Made by a program: the position numbers and the translations under genes. 64,000 bases of DNA from Curvibacter sp. GWA2_64_110 (GTDB taxonomy: Bacteria; Pseudomonadota; Gammaproteobacteria; Burkholderiales; Burkholderiaceae_C), in assembly GCA_001797315.1 (NCBI GenBank), contig MGPC01000031.1, forward strand, positions 1-64,000, written 5' to 3'. Under the pieces are notes generated by a model that saw only the letters and a program-made list of their open reading frames with translations, did not search any database and was not told the DNA's origin. Position 1 is the stretch's first letter, and each line of letters starts with the position of its first letter. Positions 18,097-26,902 of the stretch are shown here, one piece after another.

Positions 18097-21000
18097 ATGA
18101 ATGCCCCCCTGCCTTTGAACGTGACGCAGTCAACGTCCTCATCTACTTACGAAGCGGTGTCCCGCATCAGCAACGAAGTCGCCGGCCGTCTGGCCGCGCG
18201 CCTGCGCGCCGAGACCCGGGGCGAGGTGATGTTCGGCGCCGCCGACCGCGGCCGTTATGCCACCGACGCCTCCATCTACCAGGTGATGCCGGTGGGCGTG
18301 TTCGTGCCGCGCGAGACGGCCGACGTGCACCTGGCCATCGACATCTGTCGTGACCTGGGCGTACCCCTTGTGCCGCGCGGCGGCGGCACCAGCCAGTGCG
18401 GCCAGACCGTCGGCGCCGGCCTGGTGATCGACCATTCGAAATACATGCGCAACATCCTCGACGTCAACGTCGAGTTGCGCACGGCGAAGGTGGAGCCCGG
18501 CCTGGTGCTGGACCACCTGAATGCGGCGCTGAAGAAGCACAAGCTCTGGTACCCGGTGGACGTCTCCACCAGCGCGCAGGCCACGCTGGGCGGCATGGCC
18601 GGCAACAACTCCTGCGGCAGTCGCTCCATCGCCTACGGCAACATGGTGCACAACGTGCTGGGCGCGCAGGCCTGGCTGGCCGACGGCAGCCTGCTCGACT
18701 TCGGCCGCTTCGACGCCGCCACCGGCCGCGTGAAACAGATTGGTGATTTCGTGCGCGGCCTGGCCGCCGAGCAGCGTGCCGAGATCGAGGCGCGCTGGCC
18801 CAAGGTGCTGCGCCGCGTGGCCGGCTACAACCTGGACATTTTCCACAACCAGAACGAGAAGCCCTATACGCAAGACGGTTCGGTCAACCTGGCGCACCTG
18901 CTGGTGGGCAGCGAAGGCACGCTGGCGCTGACGCGCTCGCTCGATCTGCGTCTGAGCGAGTTGCCGCGCGCCAAGGTGCTGGGCGTGGTGAACTTCCCGA
19001 CCTTCTACCAGGCCATGGACAGCGCCCAGCATATTGTCAAGCTGGGCCACAACATGCAGGGCGGGGCGCTCACCGCGGTCGAGTTGGTGGACCGCACCAT
19101 GATCGAGCTCTCGCTGCAGAACCCGGCCTTCGCGCCCACCATCCGCACCGCGCTGGCACCGGCCATCAACGGCGGCAAGCCCGAGGCGGTTCTGCTGGTG
19201 GAATTCTCCGGCGCCAGCAAGGCCGACATCGCGCCCAAGATCAAGGAACTGGTGGAGCTGATGGGCGAGCTCGGCCTGCCTGGCAGCGTGGTGGAGATGA
19301 TCGACGACGCGCCGCAGAAGAACCTGTGGGAAGTGCGCAAGGCCGGCCTCAACATCATGATGAGCTTGCGCGGGGACGGCAAGCCGGTGAGCTTCATCGA
19401 AGACTGCGCCGTGCCGCTGGTGCATCTGGCCGAGTACACCGATGCGCTGACGCAGGTGTTCCGCAAGCACGGCAGCCGGGGCACCTGGTACGCTCACGCC
19501 TCGGTCGGCACGCTGCACGTGCGGCCCATCCTCGATATGCGCCGTGACGGGGCGCAGAAGATGCGCGCCATCGCCGAAGAGGCCAGCGAGCTGGTGCGCA
19601 AGTACAAGGGCGCCTTCAGCGGCGAACACGGCGACGGCCTGTGCCGCGGCGAATGGATCGAATGGCAGTTCGGGCCGCACCTGACGGAAGCCCTGGGCCA
19701 GATCAAGCAGCAGTTCGACCCGAGCGGCCTGCTCAGCCCGCAGCGCATGATCGATCCGCCCAGGATGGACGACACCACGCTCATGCGCTACCCGCCCGGC
19801 CACAAGGCGCGCGTGGTGCCCATCCAGCCCGCGCTGGACTGGAGCGCCTGGAACGTGCAGAACAACCCGGTGACGGAAGAGACCACCGCCTCCGGCACCG
19901 GTGGCGACCCGGCACACGGCCTGGCCATGCACGTGGAGATGTGCAACAACAACGGCCACTGCCGCAAGTTCGATGCCGGCACCATGTGCCCGAGCTACCG
20001 CGTCACCCGCGACGAACAGCACCTCACGCGCGGCCGCGCCAACACCCTGCGCCTGGCGCTCTCCGGCCAGATCGAGGGACTGGACGGCAAGGACGCGCTG
20101 GCGAGCGAAGAGGTCCGCGAAGCCATGGACCTTTGCGTGAGCTGCAAGGGCTGCAAGCGCGACTGCCCCACCGGGGTGGACATGGCCAAGCTCAAGGTCG
20201 AGTTCCTGCAGCACTACAAGGCCAGGCATGGCCACACGCTGAAGGACAAGCTGGTGGGCCAACTGCCCGACTACGCGCGTCACGCGGCCAGGATCGCTCC
20301 GGTGCTGAACCTGCGCGACAAGCTGCCGCTGATGGCCCAGCTGAGTGAAAAGCTGTTCGGCTTCTCGGCTAGGCGCAGCCTGCCGCAGTGGAGGAGCCAG
20401 CACTTCTTCAACACACCGGTGCAAAGCGCCACGCGTGAGGAAGTGCTGACCGCCGCCAAACCGGTGGTGCTGTTCGTCGATACCTTCAATGGCTACTTCG
20501 AATCCGGCAACGCGCATGCAGCATTAAAAGTACTGCAAGTCGCCGGCTACACTGCGCATGTAGCTACAAAAAAGAGAGCAGATGGAAAGCATCTGTGCTG
20601 CGGTCGAACCTTCCTCTCTGCCGGCATGGTGGAGCAGGCCAAGGCCAAGGCGCAGGAGGTGGTGGACAGCCTGCTGCCCTTCGCCGAGCAAGGTATCGCC
20701 ATCGTCGGCCTGGAGCCGAGTTGCCTGCTGACGCTGCGCGACGAATTGCTGGTGATGGGCCTGGGCGAAGCGGCGCAGGCCATTGCCAAGCAGGCCCTGC
20801 TGTTCGAGGAGTTCCTGGCCCGCGAGGCCAAGGCCGGCCAGCTGGAAGCCTTCAAGACCAAACTCAAGCCGGTGACGCAGCCGGTGCTGCTGCACGGCCA
20901 CTGCCACCAGAAAGCCTTTGACGCCGTCACGCCCGTGATGGAAGTGCTGGCCATGATCCCGGGCGCCAAGCCGGAGTTGATCGAGTCCAGCTGCTGCGGC

Positions 21001-21207
21001 ATGGCCGGCAGCTTCGGTTTTGATGCCGAGCACTACGAGGTGTCGATGCAGATGGCCGAGGCGGCGCTGCTGCCGGCCGTGCGTGCGAAAGCGGATGCGA
21101 TTGTGGTCGCCGACGGCACCAGCTGCCGGCACCAGGTTGCCGACGGGGCGCGGCGGGAGGCGGTACACGTGGCAGCGTTGCTGGCGCGACAGCTTTCGGC
21201 GGCCTGA
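18097..21207 (+). CDS. YdiJ-like FAD and 4Fe-4S hydroxyacid dehydrogenase (GlcD-GlcF fusion type)
   Basis: A 1036-residue fusion. An FAD-binding oxidase domain comes first, with PLVPRGGGTSQCGQTVG and GNNSCGSRSIAYG, a C-terminal flavin domain with HASVGTLHVRP, and GEHGDGLCRGEW. Two 4Fe-4S motifs follow (CNNNGHC...MCPSYR and CVSCKGCKRDCP), then two CCG cysteine modules (LCCGRTF and SSCCGMAGSFG). E. coli YdiJ, of similar size, oxidises D-2-hydroxyglutarate; relatives oxidise D-lactate or glycolate. It probably supplies a 2-oxo acid and passes electrons to the respiratory chain. Co-oriented with gntR. The stretch 20518-20592 is AT-rich with rare codons (TTA, AAA, GTA, AGA), though the protein there keeps roughly the usual length. 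Confidence 0.9.
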   Translation: MNAPLPLNVTQSTSSSTYEAVSRISNEVAGRLAARLRAETRGEVMFGAADRGRYATDASIYQVMPVGVFVPRETADVHLAIDICRDLGVPLVPRGGGTSQCGQTVGAGLVIDHSKYMRNILDVNVELRTAKVEPGLVLDHLNAALKKHKLWYPVDVSTSAQATLGGMAGNNSCGSRSIAYGNMVHNVLGAQAWLADGSLLDFGRFDAATGRVKQIGDFVRGLAAEQRAEIEARWPKVLRRVAGYNLDIFHNQNEKPYTQDGSVNLAHLLVGSEGTLALTRSLDLRLSELPRAKVLGVVNFPTFYQAMDSAQHIVKLGHNMQGGALTAVELVDRTMIELSLQNPAFAPTIRTALAPAINGGKPEAVLLVEFSGASKADIAPKIKELVELMGELGLPGSVVEMIDDAPQKNLWEVRKAGLNIMMSLRGDGKPVSFIEDCAVPLVHLAEYTDALTQVFRKHGSRGTWYAHASVGTLHVRPILDMRRDGAQKMRAIAEEASELVRKYKGAFSGEHGDGLCRGEWIEWQFGPHLTEALGQIKQQFDPSGLLSPQRMIDPPRMDDTTLMRYPPGHKARVVPIQPALDWSAWNVQNNPVTEETTASGTGGDPAHGLAMHVEMCNNNGHCRKFDAGTMCPSYRVTRDEQHLTRGRANTLRLALSGQIEGLDGKDALASEEVREAMDLCVSCKGCKRDCPTGVDMAKLKVEFLQHYKARHGHTLKDKLVGQLPDYARHAARIAPVLNLRDKLPLMAQLSEKLFGFSARRSLPQWRSQHFFNTPVQSATREEVLTAAKPVVLFVDTFNGYFESGNAHAALKVLQVAGYTAHVATKKRADGKHLCCGRTFLSAGMVEQAKAKAQEVVDSLLPFAEQGIAIVGLEPSCLLTLRDELLVMGLGEAAQAIAKQALLFEEFLAREAKAGQLEAFKTKLKPVTQPVLLHGHCHQKAFDAVTPVMEVLAMIPGAKPELIESSCCGMAGSFGFDAEHYEVSMQMAEAALLPAVRAKADAIVVADGTSCRHQVADGARREAVHVAALLARQLSAA

Positions 21208-21353
21208 GCCTGACGGGGCGGTGTCGCGCCGGCCTGGCCTGTTGCAATACCGCTGCTGCGGCGGTAGGGCGTCAGTCCTGGATGGCGACTGCGCGCATTC
21301 AAATTTACCTTCATTGATCGAGGCGGCCGGTTTGACACCTGAGGTCCATGGCC

Positions 21354-21367
21354 GCAGGACGTCCTGC
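21354..21367. other. 14-bp palindrome between convergent genes
   Basis: GCAGGAC/GTCCTGC is a perfect 14-bp palindrome within a longer GC-rich inverted stretch in the gap between the dehydrogenase and the convergent HD-GYP gene. It could act as a weak bidirectional terminator, but no T-run follows. Nothing else is seen in this 174-base gap. Confidence 0.3.
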
Positions 21368-21381
21368 CGCGGCCCCGGCCG

Positions 21382-22557
21382 TCAGGGCTGCGATGCCGTG
21401 AGTGCTGCGTAAGTCATGGGCTGCGCCTTGGAAAAACCATACAAGCGTTCCGGCGCCAGGTGTTTGAGGAGGGATTTGTCGGTGACACGGCCCTGAATCG
21501 CAAATTCAGCCTGGCTTGTGTCGTGCCGCAGCGTCCGCGTGACGGGGTGGCCGTTCGTGTCCGTGATCGATGCGACGATGGGGGCTTTCGCATTCTCGGT
21601 TCTCTGGACCACGATGCCGAGCTCGCCCGAGGCCAGTTTGACGAAATCTCCCGGCGGATAGATGCCGAAGACCTTGATGACGGCCGTGGACAAAGGGCCG
21701 CCTTGGTCCTCCCGGTAGAGGTCCCGGACCGCTTCCTGCGGCGACAGCGTCGGGCGCAGGGTATGCGGGCTGATCTTGGCGATGAACACATCGGCCACCC
21801 GCAACGCCGCGGCCATGTCGCAGATGTCCGTGCAGCCCGACGGATAGCCGCTGCCGTCATGCCGTTCATGGTGCTGCGCGATGGCCGAGAGCCAGTCGGC
21901 ATCCTTGACGCCCGCCTTTTCCAGCAACGCCACCGATTCGGCAGGATGCTGGCGGATCATGGCGCGCAGCTTGTCCGTGACGGGGTCGTCGTGGCTGGCG
22001 ATTTTTCCCTGCAGGTCCAGAATGGACAGGTTCATGGTGAGCGCCGCCTTGACCAGGCTCATCATGCGACCGGTGTTCCATTCAAGATGACGCGCCATCA
22101 GGATGGCCAGCGTGGCGACATGCACGGCATGGAGATAACCGTAATAAAAATGCTGTTCGTGGTCCTGGCGCACGCAACGGTAAATGCCGTAGTCAGGATT
22201 GAGGTCGACCAGTTCCACGATATGACGTGCAAGCCGGTCGACGTGGTCGGAGAAATCTGCCTGCTTCTCGATGTGGGTCAGCAGCTTCTTCAATTCGTCC
22301 GTGGTCTGATCCCAGTAGGCAAAAAGATTGGCGGGCGCGGCAGCAGCCTGGTGTTGCCCCGGATGCGCGACCAGCAGCGACGACCTGACTTCTTCGACGT
22401 CGACAAAGGCGCCGCGCTGCAACAGCGCATCGAGCTGTTCTTCGCTCTCGATGACATGGCCTCTGGAGAGCAGCAGATGGCATTGCTCGTCACGCACATT
22501 CCAGGGCAGGGGCGCCCCAAGCTGGACTTTCGATCTCGGCAGTCGCAACAATTTCAT
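21382..22557 (-). CDS. HD-GYP domain protein with degenerate HD dyad
   Basis: A 391-residue protein with an N-terminal region (residues 1-130) and a C-terminal HD-GYP domain of the type that hydrolyses cyclic di-GMP. The first conserved His (LHAVHVATLAILMA), the IRQHP His, the HHER pair and HDGSGYP are all present. The motif that should read HDxGK is TMNLSILDLQGK, so the HD metal-binding dyad is lost. It may bind rather than cleave the nucleotide, or use altered metal sites. ATG 22557 follows GAAGGAAG; a longer frame to 22662 exists. Not obviously part of an operon. Likely a signalling protein controlling motility or biofilm; target unknown. Confidence 0.8.
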   Translation of the reverse strand: MKLLRLPRSKVQLGAPLPWNVRDEQCHLLLSRGHVIESEEQLDALLQRGAFVDVEEVRSSLLVAHPGQHQAAAAPANLFAYWDQTTDELKKLLTHIEKQADFSDHVDRLARHIVELVDLNPDYGIYRCVRQDHEQHFYYGYLHAVHVATLAILMARHLEWNTGRMMSLVKAALTMNLSILDLQGKIASHDDPVTDKLRAMIRQHPAESVALLEKAGVKDADWLSAIAQHHERHDGSGYPSGCTDICDMAAALRVADVFIAKISPHTLRPTLSPQEAVRDLYREDQGGPLSTAVIKVFGIYPPGDFVKLASGELGIVVQRTENAKAPIVASITDTNGHPVTRTLRHDTSQAEFAIQGRVTDKSLLKHLAPERLYGFSKAQPMTYAALTASQP

Positions 22558-22704
22558 GGCGCGGCCCACTTCCTTCGGATCCTGGCCTGCGGTGCAGCGC
22601 CAGCTAAAGCCCCCTGATGTGTTCGACCGGATAACCCCCCGGCTTCCCGGGGCGGCTCCCATTATGCGGCTCTCAGGCGGCCGGATCGCCGGCTTTGAGC
22701 GACC

Positions 22705-23853
22705 TTATCCGCACACCTTGCGCGCGATCAGGTCCTTCATGATCTCGTTGGTGCCGCCGTAGATCTTCTGCACGCGCGCATCGGCATAGAGACGGGCAAT
22801 CGGGTATTCGGCCATGTAGCCGTAGCCGCCGAACAGCTGCAGGCATTCGTCGGTCACCTTGCACTGCTGCTCGGTGGTCCACCACTTGGCCATGTAGGCG
22901 GCCTCCACGTCCAGCGTGCCGTCGAGCAGGCGCTGGGTGCAGTCGTTGACGAAGCTGCGCACCACGTGCGCCAGCGTGGCGCACTCGGCCAGCTTGAAGC
23001 GGGTGTTCTGGAAGTCCACCACGCGCTGGCCGAAGGCCTTGCGCTGCTGGGTGTAGTCCACTGTCAGCTCCACCGCGCGTTCGATGACGGCCGCCGCCGC
23101 CACGGCCAGCAGCATGCGTTCGAAGGGCAGCTGGCTCATCAGGTGGGCAAAACCCTGGCCTTCCACGCCGCCCAGCAGGTTGGCCACCGGGGCGCGTACG
23201 CCGTCGAAGAACAGCTCGCAGGTGTCGGAGGCGTGCAGGCCGATCTTCTCCAGGATGTTGACGCGAAAGCCCGGCAGGTTTTCAGTCTCCAGCACGACGA
23301 GCGAGACGCCCTTGGCGCCGGCCTCGCCGGTGCGCACCACCACCACCAGCAGGTTGGCGGTATAGCCGTTGGTGATGAAAACCTTGCTGCCGTCGATCAC
23401 GTAGTCGTCACCCTCGCGGCGCGCGCGCGTGTGCACCGCCTTGAGGTCGGAGCCGGCGCCGGGTTCGGTCATGGCGATGCCGGCAATCAGCTCGCCGCTG
23501 GCAAGCCGGGTCAGCCAGCGCTGCTTCTGTTCTTCGGTGCCGTAGTCCAGGATGTAGTGCGCGGCAATGGTGTGCACCGCCACCGTCCCGGGAATCTCGA
23601 CACGCGCCAGCTCATCGGCCACTACCAGCTGGTAGGCCAGGCTGGCACCGGCGCCGCCATAGGCCTCGGGCAGTTCGGGCAGCAGAAAGCCCATTTCGCC
23701 GAACGGGCGCCACACCTCGCGCGGAATGTAGCCTTGCTTGCGCCATTCCGAAAGGTGCGGCAGCAGTTCGGCGTTGATGTAGCGGCGCAGCTGGTCGCGG
23801 AAGGCCTCGATGTCGGCATCCATCCACTGGTGGCGGTAAAGCTGCGGCAGCAT
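22705..23853 (-). CDS. Acyl-CoA dehydrogenase
   Basis: A 382-residue flavoenzyme that introduces a double bond into an acyl-CoA and passes electrons to ETF. Signatures: GIAMTEPGAGSDLKAVHTRA (acyl-CoA dehydrogenase signature 1), DGSKVFITNG, and near the C-terminus QLFGGYGYMAEYPIARLYADARVQ with KIYGGTNEIMKDLIAR. ATG 23853 is preceded by AAGGAA. The thiolase gene ends 10 bp upstream, so the two form a short operon for fatty-acyl or related CoA ester breakdown. Substrate chain type is not predictable. Confidence 0.95.
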   Translation of the reverse strand: MLPQLYRHQWMDADIEAFRDQLRRYINAELLPHLSEWRKQGYIPREVWRPFGEMGFLLPELPEAYGGAGASLAYQLVVADELARVEIPGTVAVHTIAAHYILDYGTEEQKQRWLTRLASGELIAGIAMTEPGAGSDLKAVHTRARREGDDYVIDGSKVFITNGYTANLLVVVVRTGEAGAKGVSLVVLETENLPGFRVNILEKIGLHASDTCELFFDGVRAPVANLLGGVEGQGFAHLMSQLPFERMLLAVAAAAVIERAVELTVDYTQQRKAFGQRVVDFQNTRFKLAECATLAHVVRSFVNDCTQRLLDGTLDVEAAYMAKWWTTEQQCKVTDECLQLFGGYGYMAEYPIARLYADARVQKIYGGTNEIMKDLIARKVCG

Positions 23854-23863
23854 GGGGATTCCT

Positions 23864-25048
23864 TCAGACGCGTTCGTACAGGGTGACGACGCAAGCGCCG
23901 CCCAGGCCCAGGTTGTGCTGCAGCGCCAGTCGCGCATCGCTTACCTGGCGCGCGCCGGCCTGGCCGCGCAGTTGCTGAACCAGCTCGGTGCACTGCGCCA
24001 GCCCGGTGGCGCCCAGCGGGTGGCCTTTGCTCAGCAGGCCGCCGGACGGGTTGGTGACGACCTGGCCGCCGTAGGTGTTGTCGCCATCGAGCACAAACTT
24101 TTCTGCACCGCCCAGCGGGCACAGGCCCAGTGCCTCGTAAGTGATGAGTTCGTTCTGGGCGAAGCAGTCGTGCAGCTCCACCACGTCCACGTCCTGCGGG
24201 CCGATGCCGGCCTGCGCATAGACCTGCTGCGCGGCATCGCGCGCCATGGAGAAACCCACCACCTCGCGCATGTCCTGCGCTTCGAAGGTGACGGGTTTGT
24301 CGGTCGTCATGGCCTGCGCCTTGATGCGCACCGAGCGGTTCAGACCGTGCTGTTGCGCGAAGGCGTCCGAGCAGATCACGGCCGCGGCCGCGCCGCAGGT
24401 GGGCGGGCAGGCCATCAGGCGCGTCAGCACGCCGTCCCACAGCATGGGCGAGGCCATCACCTCTTCGGTGCTGACTTCCTTGCGGAACAGCGCCAGCGGG
24501 TTGTTGGCTGCATGGCGGCTGGCCTTGGCGCGGATGGCGGCAAAAGTTTCCAGCCTGGTGCCGTACTGCTGCATGTGGGCCAGACCGGCGCCGCCAAAGT
24601 AGCGCAGTGCCAGTGGAATCTCGCCATGGCCGACCAGCACGTCGGTGGCTTCGTCAAAACGGTCGAAGGGCGAAGGCCGGTCCTTGAAGACCGCACCCAG
24701 TGCGCCCGGGCTCATGTGCTCGAAGCCCAGTGCCAAGACGCAGTCGGCTGCGCCGCTGGCCACCGCCTGCCGGGCCAGGAACAGCGCGGTGGAGCCGGTG
24801 GAGCAGTTGTTGTTGACGTTGACCACCGGGATGCCCGTCATGCCCACTTCGTACAGTGCGCGCTGGCCAGCGGTGGAATCGCCGTAGACGTAGCCTACGT
24901 AGGCCTGCTGCATGTGCTCGTAACCGATGCCGGCATCTGTCAACGCGGCCTGCGTAGCCTGCGCGGCCATTTGCGGGTAGGGCAGGTTGGCGCCCGGTTT
25001 GGTGAAGGGGATCATGCCGACACCGGCAACAAGGACATCGCGGCTCAT
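23864..25048 (-). CDS. Thiolase-family protein (SCP-x / acetyl-CoA acetyltransferase type)
   Basis: A 394-residue thiolase-fold protein of the lipid-transfer/SCP-x branch. It has the acylated Cys in VNNNCSTGSTALFLARQ and the distal motif NPSGGLLSKGHPLGATGLAQ. ELHDCFAQNELITYEALGLC is typical of this subgroup, whereas biosynthetic thiolases have a different C-terminal CxG motif (here LGLGGACVVTLYE). It probably cleaves a 3-oxoacyl-CoA made by the adjacent acyl-CoA dehydrogenase branch. First gene of the two-gene leftward unit, with GGAG just before ATG 25048. Confidence 0.9.
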   Translation of the reverse strand: MSRDVLVAGVGMIPFTKPGANLPYPQMAAQATQAALTDAGIGYEHMQQAYVGYVYGDSTAGQRALYEVGMTGIPVVNVNNNCSTGSTALFLARQAVASGAADCVLALGFEHMSPGALGAVFKDRPSPFDRFDEATDVLVGHGEIPLALRYFGGAGLAHMQQYGTRLETFAAIRAKASRHAANNPLALFRKEVSTEEVMASPMLWDGVLTRLMACPPTCGAAAAVICSDAFAQQHGLNRSVRIKAQAMTTDKPVTFEAQDMREVVGFSMARDAAQQVYAQAGIGPQDVDVVELHDCFAQNELITYEALGLCPLGGAEKFVLDGDNTYGGQVVTNPSGGLLSKGHPLGATGLAQCTELVQQLRGQAGARQVSDARLALQHNLGLGGACVVTLYERV

Positions 25049-25129
25049 GGGGAACTCCTGAATTTGTGGGCCATAGCGTAGCGTTTTTTCGTGGCTGTTT
25101 CGGCACCTGTGTTGCCTGGGTGACGCTGC

Positions 25130-26047
25130 TCAAGCCCAGTTGAGCTGGCGTCGGCTTTCGAAGTGCCGCGGCTGGCCGGTCACCGGATCGGTGAAGGCGA
25201 TGCTGCGCGCCAGCAGCTGCAACGGGCGGCTGTAATCTTCGTCGGTGTGGCCGGGGCCGTGTACCACCTCGGGATAGAACAGGTCACCGACGATGGGGCG
25301 ACCCAGCGCATGCATGTGCACGCGCAACTGATGGGTGCGGCCGGTCACGGGCGAGAGGCGATAGCGCGCCAAGTCGCCACGGGCTTCCAGTAATGCGATG
25401 TGCGTCTCGCTGTTGGGTTCGCCTGGCACTTCACGCTGGCGGAAGAACTGTTCGTCGGGCTCGATTCGGCTCATGTGCACCTGGGGCAGGGGCAGGTCGG
25501 GGCGCAGCGGCGCAAGCGCTTCGTAGCTCTTCTCCACCACCTTGTCGCGAAACAGCGCCTGGTAGGCGCCGCGGTCCTGCGGGCGCACGCTGAACAGCAC
25601 CAGGCCGGCAGTCTCGCGGTCGATGCGATGGATCGGGCTTAAGTGTTCGATGCCGAGCTGGCGCTTGAGCCGCACCAGCAGCGTCTGCTGCACGAAGCGG
25701 CCGGTGGGGGTGACCGGCAGGAAGTGCGGCTTGTCGGCCACCAGCAGATGTTCGTCTTGGTAGAGCACGGACGCTTCGAACGGAATCACCGGCTCGGCGC
25801 TCAGCTCACGGTAGTAGTAGACGCGCGTCTGCGGCTCAAAAGGCGTTTCGGGTGGCAGTGGCCGGCCGTGCTCGTCGAGCACGCGGCCCTGGGCCATGCG
25901 CTGCAGCCACTGGGCCTGCGACACGGCGGGCAGGCGCTGTGCCAGAAAGTCCACCAGGAGCGGCCAGGGCCCGGCCGGCAACGCAACGCAACTGGCGCTC
26001 ACGCCCTCCAGCATGGGGGGCTTGTGCAGGTGTGGCGGGCGGCTCAT
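25130..26047 (-). CDS. RluA-family pseudouridine synthase
   Basis: A 305-residue RNA-modifying enzyme converting uridine to pseudouridine. The catalytic motif HRIDRETAGLVLFS (Asp as nucleophile) is clear, followed by VEKSYEAL and the GRTHQLRVHMHALGRPIVGD motif of the RluA group. There is no S4 domain; the N-terminal 85 residues replace it. The target (tRNA position 65 as in TruC, or rRNA) cannot be told from sequence alone. It lies upstream of trmB, gluQ and a flavoprotein in the reverse sense on the same strand, separated by small gaps of 48 and 9 bp, so co-transcription is likely. Confidence 0.88.
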   Translation of the reverse strand: MSRPPHLHKPPMLEGVSASCVALPAGPWPLLVDFLAQRLPAVSQAQWLQRMAQGRVLDEHGRPLPPETPFEPQTRVYYYRELSAEPVIPFEASVLYQDEHLLVADKPHFLPVTPTGRFVQQTLLVRLKRQLGIEHLSPIHRIDRETAGLVLFSVRPQDRGAYQALFRDKVVEKSYEALAPLRPDLPLPQVHMSRIEPDEQFFRQREVPGEPNSETHIALLEARGDLARYRLSPVTGRTHQLRVHMHALGRPIVGDLFYPEVVHGPGHTDEDYSRPLQLLARSIAFTDPVTGQPRHFESRRQLNWA

Positions 26048-26095
26048 GGTGCAAGTGCTGCGCTGGTGCGAGCGATCCCGCGTGTCAGGCGCGTA

Positions 26096-26893
26096 TCAGA
26101 CGCGTTTAAAAACCAGGTCCCACACGCCGTGGCCCAGGCGCAGGCCGCGCTTCTCGAACTTGGTCAGCGGCCGGTAGTCGGGTTTGGGCGCGTAGCCGTC
26201 GGCGCTGTTTTTCAAGAGCGGCTCGGCCTGCAGCACTTCCAGCATCTGCTGGGCGTAGGGTTCCCAGTCGGTGGCGCAGTGCAGGTAGCCGCCGGGTTTC
26301 AGGCGCGCGGCCAGCTTGGCCACTAGCAGCGGCTGGATCAGGCGGCGCTTGTGGTGCTTGGTCTTGTGCCAGGGGTCGGGGAAGAAGATGTGGATGCCGT
26401 CCAGGCTTTGCAGCGGCAGCATGTGGTCGATGACTTCCACCGCGTCGTGCTGCAGGATGCGGATATTGCTCAGGCCCTGCTCGCCGATGCGCTTGAGCAG
26501 GGCGCCCACGCCGGGCTCGTGCACTTCGCAGCAGAGGAAGTTCTTTTCCGGCATCAGCGCCGCGATGTGCGCCGTGGCATCACCCATGCCGAAGCCGATC
26601 TCCAGGATCACGGGCCGGTCTTGAGGGTCTTTTTGGCCTGCAGGGCCCGTGGAATCTGCGAAAGCCGCTGCGAAATCGATAGCGCTTGGCGTGTAGGGCA
26701 GAACGAAGCGCGGGCCGAATTCCTCGAAAGCCTTGGCCTGGCCGGTGGTGGTGCGGCCGGCACGCTTGACGAAGCTCTTGATGGTCTTGGGGAATTCCAC
26801 GCCGGGCGGCGGCAGGCGGCGCCGGTCTTTGGGCGCGGCCTCAACAGGGGCCGTTGAATCGTGGGGCAGGGGAGTGGGGGTCGTGTCAGTCAC
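26096..26893 (-). CDS. trmB: tRNA (guanine-N7-)-methyltransferase
   Basis: Makes m7G46 in tRNA using S-adenosylmethionine. The 265-residue protein has the SAM site [26 protein letters not shown], and the TrmB motif [17 protein letters not shown]-terminal [17 protein letters not shown] is also typical. A stretch at about residues 68-91 (ending in [12 protein letters not shown]) is longer than I expect for the family. Its DNA (26622-26690) resembles, in reverse orientation, the 67-bp dispersed repeat found in gluQ and after alaS. This suggests an in-frame repeat insertion just before the SAM motif. gluQ ends 9 bp upstream. Confidence 0.95.
   Translation of the reverse strand: MTDTTPTPLPHDSTAPVEAAPKDRRRLPPPGVEFPKTIKSFVKRAGRTTTGQAKAFEEFGPRFVLPYTPSAIDFAAAFADSTGPAGQKDPQDRPVILEIGFGMGDATAHIAALMPEKNFLCCEVHEPGVGALLKRIGEQGLSNIRILQHDAVEVIDHMLPLQSLDGIHIFFPDPWHKTKHHKRRLIQPLLVAKLAARLKPGGYLHCATDWEPYAQQMLEVLQAEPLLKNSADGYAPKPDYRPLTKFEKRGLRLGHGVWDLVFKRV
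26622..26690 (-). repeat. Probable diverged copy of the dispersed repeat inside trmB
   Basis: Read on the minus strand, GCTATCGATTT...GCAGATT aligns without gaps to the first part of copy A (22 of 31 bases by hand). The rest keeps the CTGGAGGCC-like core as CTGCAGGCC and an A-rich end. Weaker than copies A and B. Confidence 0.45.
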
Positions 26894-26902
26894 GCCCCGA
26901 TT

